Shown here: piece by piece, positions 62,864 to 64,000 of the stretch
Layout: every line of letters starts with the position of its first letter
Position numbering within the stretch: the first letter of the stretch is position 1
NCBI RefSeq assembly: GCF_040783535.2
Contig: NZ_JBFONW020000003.1
Coordinates: 310,001 to 374,000 of the forward strand
Reading direction: 5' to 3'
Length of the DNA stretch: 64,000 nt
From: Aestuariibius insulae
GTDB lineage: Bacteria > Pseudomonadota > Alphaproteobacteria > Rhodobacterales > Rhodobacteraceae
Notes under the pieces: generated by a model
The model's input: only the letters and a program-made list of their open reading frames with translations
Told to the model about the DNA's origin: nothing
Databases searched by the model: none
Made by a program: the position numbers and the translations under genes

Positions 62864-64000
62864 TGGACGGCAATCCGACCCCGCGCGGATACGAGGATGC
62901 TCTGACCGGCGAGCAGACGATCCGGAATTTCAACATCAATTTCGGGCCTCAGCATCCGGCGGCGCATGGCGTTTTGCGCCTTGTTCTCGAGCTGGACGGC
63001 GAGATCGTGGAGCGGTGCGATCCGCATATCGGGCTGCTTCATCGCGGCACCGAGAAGCTGATGGAGAGCCGGACCTATCTGCAGAACCTGCCCTATCTGG
63101 ATCGGCTCGACTACGTGGCTCCGATGAATCAGGAGCATGCGTTTTGTCTGGCCATCGAGAAGCTGACGGGAACCGAGGTGCCGCGGCGGGCGCAGCTGAT
63201 CCGGGTCCTTTTCTGCGAGATCGGGCGGGTCCTGAGCCATATCCTGAATGTGACGACGCAGGCGATGGATGTCGGGGCGCTGACGCCGCCGCTTTGGGGG
63301 TTCGAAGAGCGCGAAAAGCTCATGGTCTTCTATGAGCGGGCCTGCGGGGCAAGGCTGCACGCGAACTATTTCCGCCCGGGCGGTGTACATCAGGATCTGC
63401 CGCCTGAGCTGATCGAAGATATCGATACCTGGGCGGACGAGTTTCCACAGGTGCTCGACGATATCGAAGGGCTGCTGACCGAGAACCGGATCTTCAAGCA
63501 ACGCAACGCCGATATCGGGATCGTCAGTGAGGACGAGATCCTCGACTGGGGTTTTTCGGGCGTGATGGTGCGGGGATCGGGGCTCGCCTGGGATCTGCGC
63601 CGCGCGCAGCCCTACGAGTGTTATGACGAGTTCGAGTTTCAGATCCCGGTTGGCAAGAATGGCGACTGCTATGACCGTTATCTGTGCCGGATGGCCGAGA
63701 TGCGGGAATCGACCAGCATCATCAAGCAAGCCTGCGCCAAGCTGCGCGAGACGCCGGGCGATGTGCTGGCGCGAGGCAAGATGACGCCGCCGACGCGGGG
63801 CGAGATGAAGACCTCGATGGAAGCGCTGATCCATCACTTTAAGCTCTATACCGAGGGCTTTCACGTGCCCGAAGGCGAGGTCTATGCTGCCGTCGAGGCG
63901 CCCAAGGGCGAGTTCGGTGTCTTCCTTGTCGCGGATGGGACGAACAAGCCTTACCGCGTGAAGCTGCGGGCGCCGGGATATCTGCACCTGCAAGCGATGG
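62863..64000 (+). CDS. nuoD: NADH-quinone oxidoreductase subunit D (cut by window edge)
   Basis: The first 379 residues of the 49-kDa quinone-site subunit are present. The start reads MDGNPTPRGYEDAL and has INFGPQHPAAHGVLRLVLELDGE, HIGLLHRGTEKLMESRTYLQNLPYLDRLDYV and MRESTSIIKQ, the standard NuoD sequence. The ATG at 62863 follows GAGGAG and overlaps the previous stop (TGATG). The C terminus lies outside the window. Confidence 0.97.
   Translation, partial: MDGNPTPRGYEDALTGEQTIRNFNINFGPQHPAAHGVLRLVLELDGEIVERCDPHIGLLHRGTEKLMESRTYLQNLPYLDRLDYVAPMNQEHAFCLAIEKLTGTEVPRRAQLIRVLFCEIGRVLSHILNVTTQAMDVGALTPPLWGFEEREKLMVFYERACGARLHANYFRPGGVHQDLPPELIEDIDTWADEFPQVLDDIEGLLTENRIFKQRNADIGIVSEDEILDWGFSGVMVRGSGLAWDLRRAQPYECYDEFEFQIPVGKNGDCYDRYLCRMAEMRESTSIIKQACAKLRETPGDVLARGKMTPPTRGEMKTSMEALIHHFKLYTEGFHVPEGEVYAAVEAPKGEFGVFLVADGTNKPYRVKLRAPGYLHLQAM

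Noticed and set aside
62691..63335. A 214-residue open frame over the small membrane protein and nuoD
   Set aside because: It runs in another frame across the real nuoD, which has clear complex I motifs.

Overview
The window is high-GC, densely packed chromosomal DNA from an alphaproteobacterium, most likely a member of the Rhodobacteraceae / Roseobacter group. The evidence is the mix of genes: heterotetrameric sarcosine oxidase, an alpha-type PurB, a cytochrome c maturation (ccmABCDG) operon beside yajC-secDF, orphan FliG, DUF6314 and DUF1223 proteins, two RTX-type proteins, gene-transfer-agent (GTA) style terminase genes and an alphaproteobacterial nuo operon. No rRNA, tRNA, CRISPR array or insertion sequence was recognised. 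The genus cannot be fixed from the sequence alone.

Layout. 1-4.4 kb: end of a sarcosine oxidase operon (soxA', soxG), Fe superoxide dismutase, a small stress-like pair and a LysM protein. 4.5-11.4 kb: an Atm1-type ABC exporter, then an RND efflux pump and its adaptor on the minus strand. 11.6-15.1 kb: TPR membrane protein, bamB and der. 15-18.4 kb: a TspO-like membrane protein, a DUF2235 hydrolase and serS. 18.8-25.6 kb: yajC-secD-secF, TauE-like permease, Mth938-like protein and ccmABCDG, nearly all overlapping. 25.6-30.4 kb: two unknown proteins, aconitase A and a DUF1223 protein, ending in three consecutive palindromes. 30.5-33.5 kb: a minus-strand operon of a three-part cobalt-type nitrile hydratase / thiocyanate hydrolase-like enzyme, a DMT permease and a LpxL-type acyltransferase. 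33.5-40.5 kb: orphan fliG, a TPR protein, a 54-residue cysteine protein, purB, DUF6314, bioY, a hydrolase-OsmC fusion and a YrbL-like kinase. 40.6-45.6 kb: an AT-richer RTX protein, glnA, glnB and the bifunctional NAD(P)HX repair enzyme. 45.8-58.8 kb: fatty-acid synthesis genes fabD-fabG-acpP and fabF-mltG, separated by about 8.4 kb of accessory DNA. 58.9-64 kb: a secreted cysteine protein, GTA-like small and large terminase genes, and the start of a respiratory complex I operon (nuoB, nuoC, nuoD') with two small extra genes between the subunits.

How the genes work together. Core functions are envelope biogenesis (BamB, SecDF-YajC, LpxL, MltG), cytochrome c maturation with complex I, nitrogen assimilation (GlnB, GlnA) and fatty-acid synthesis. 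The most unusual part is the accessory segment between acpP and fabF. It holds a five-gene, minus-strand operon with every junction overlapping: an E1/ThiF-like adenylyltransferase, an Acg-like flavin nitroreductase, two GNAT-type acyltransferases and a multi-pass membrane protein. I do not recognise this set as a characterised system and regard it as the best candidate for an undescribed pathway. Other points of note are the split hydratase whose gene order matches thiocyanate hydrolase, the terminase genes abutting a nuo operon that lacks nuoA at its head, and a ccmA gene that appears to start with CTG.
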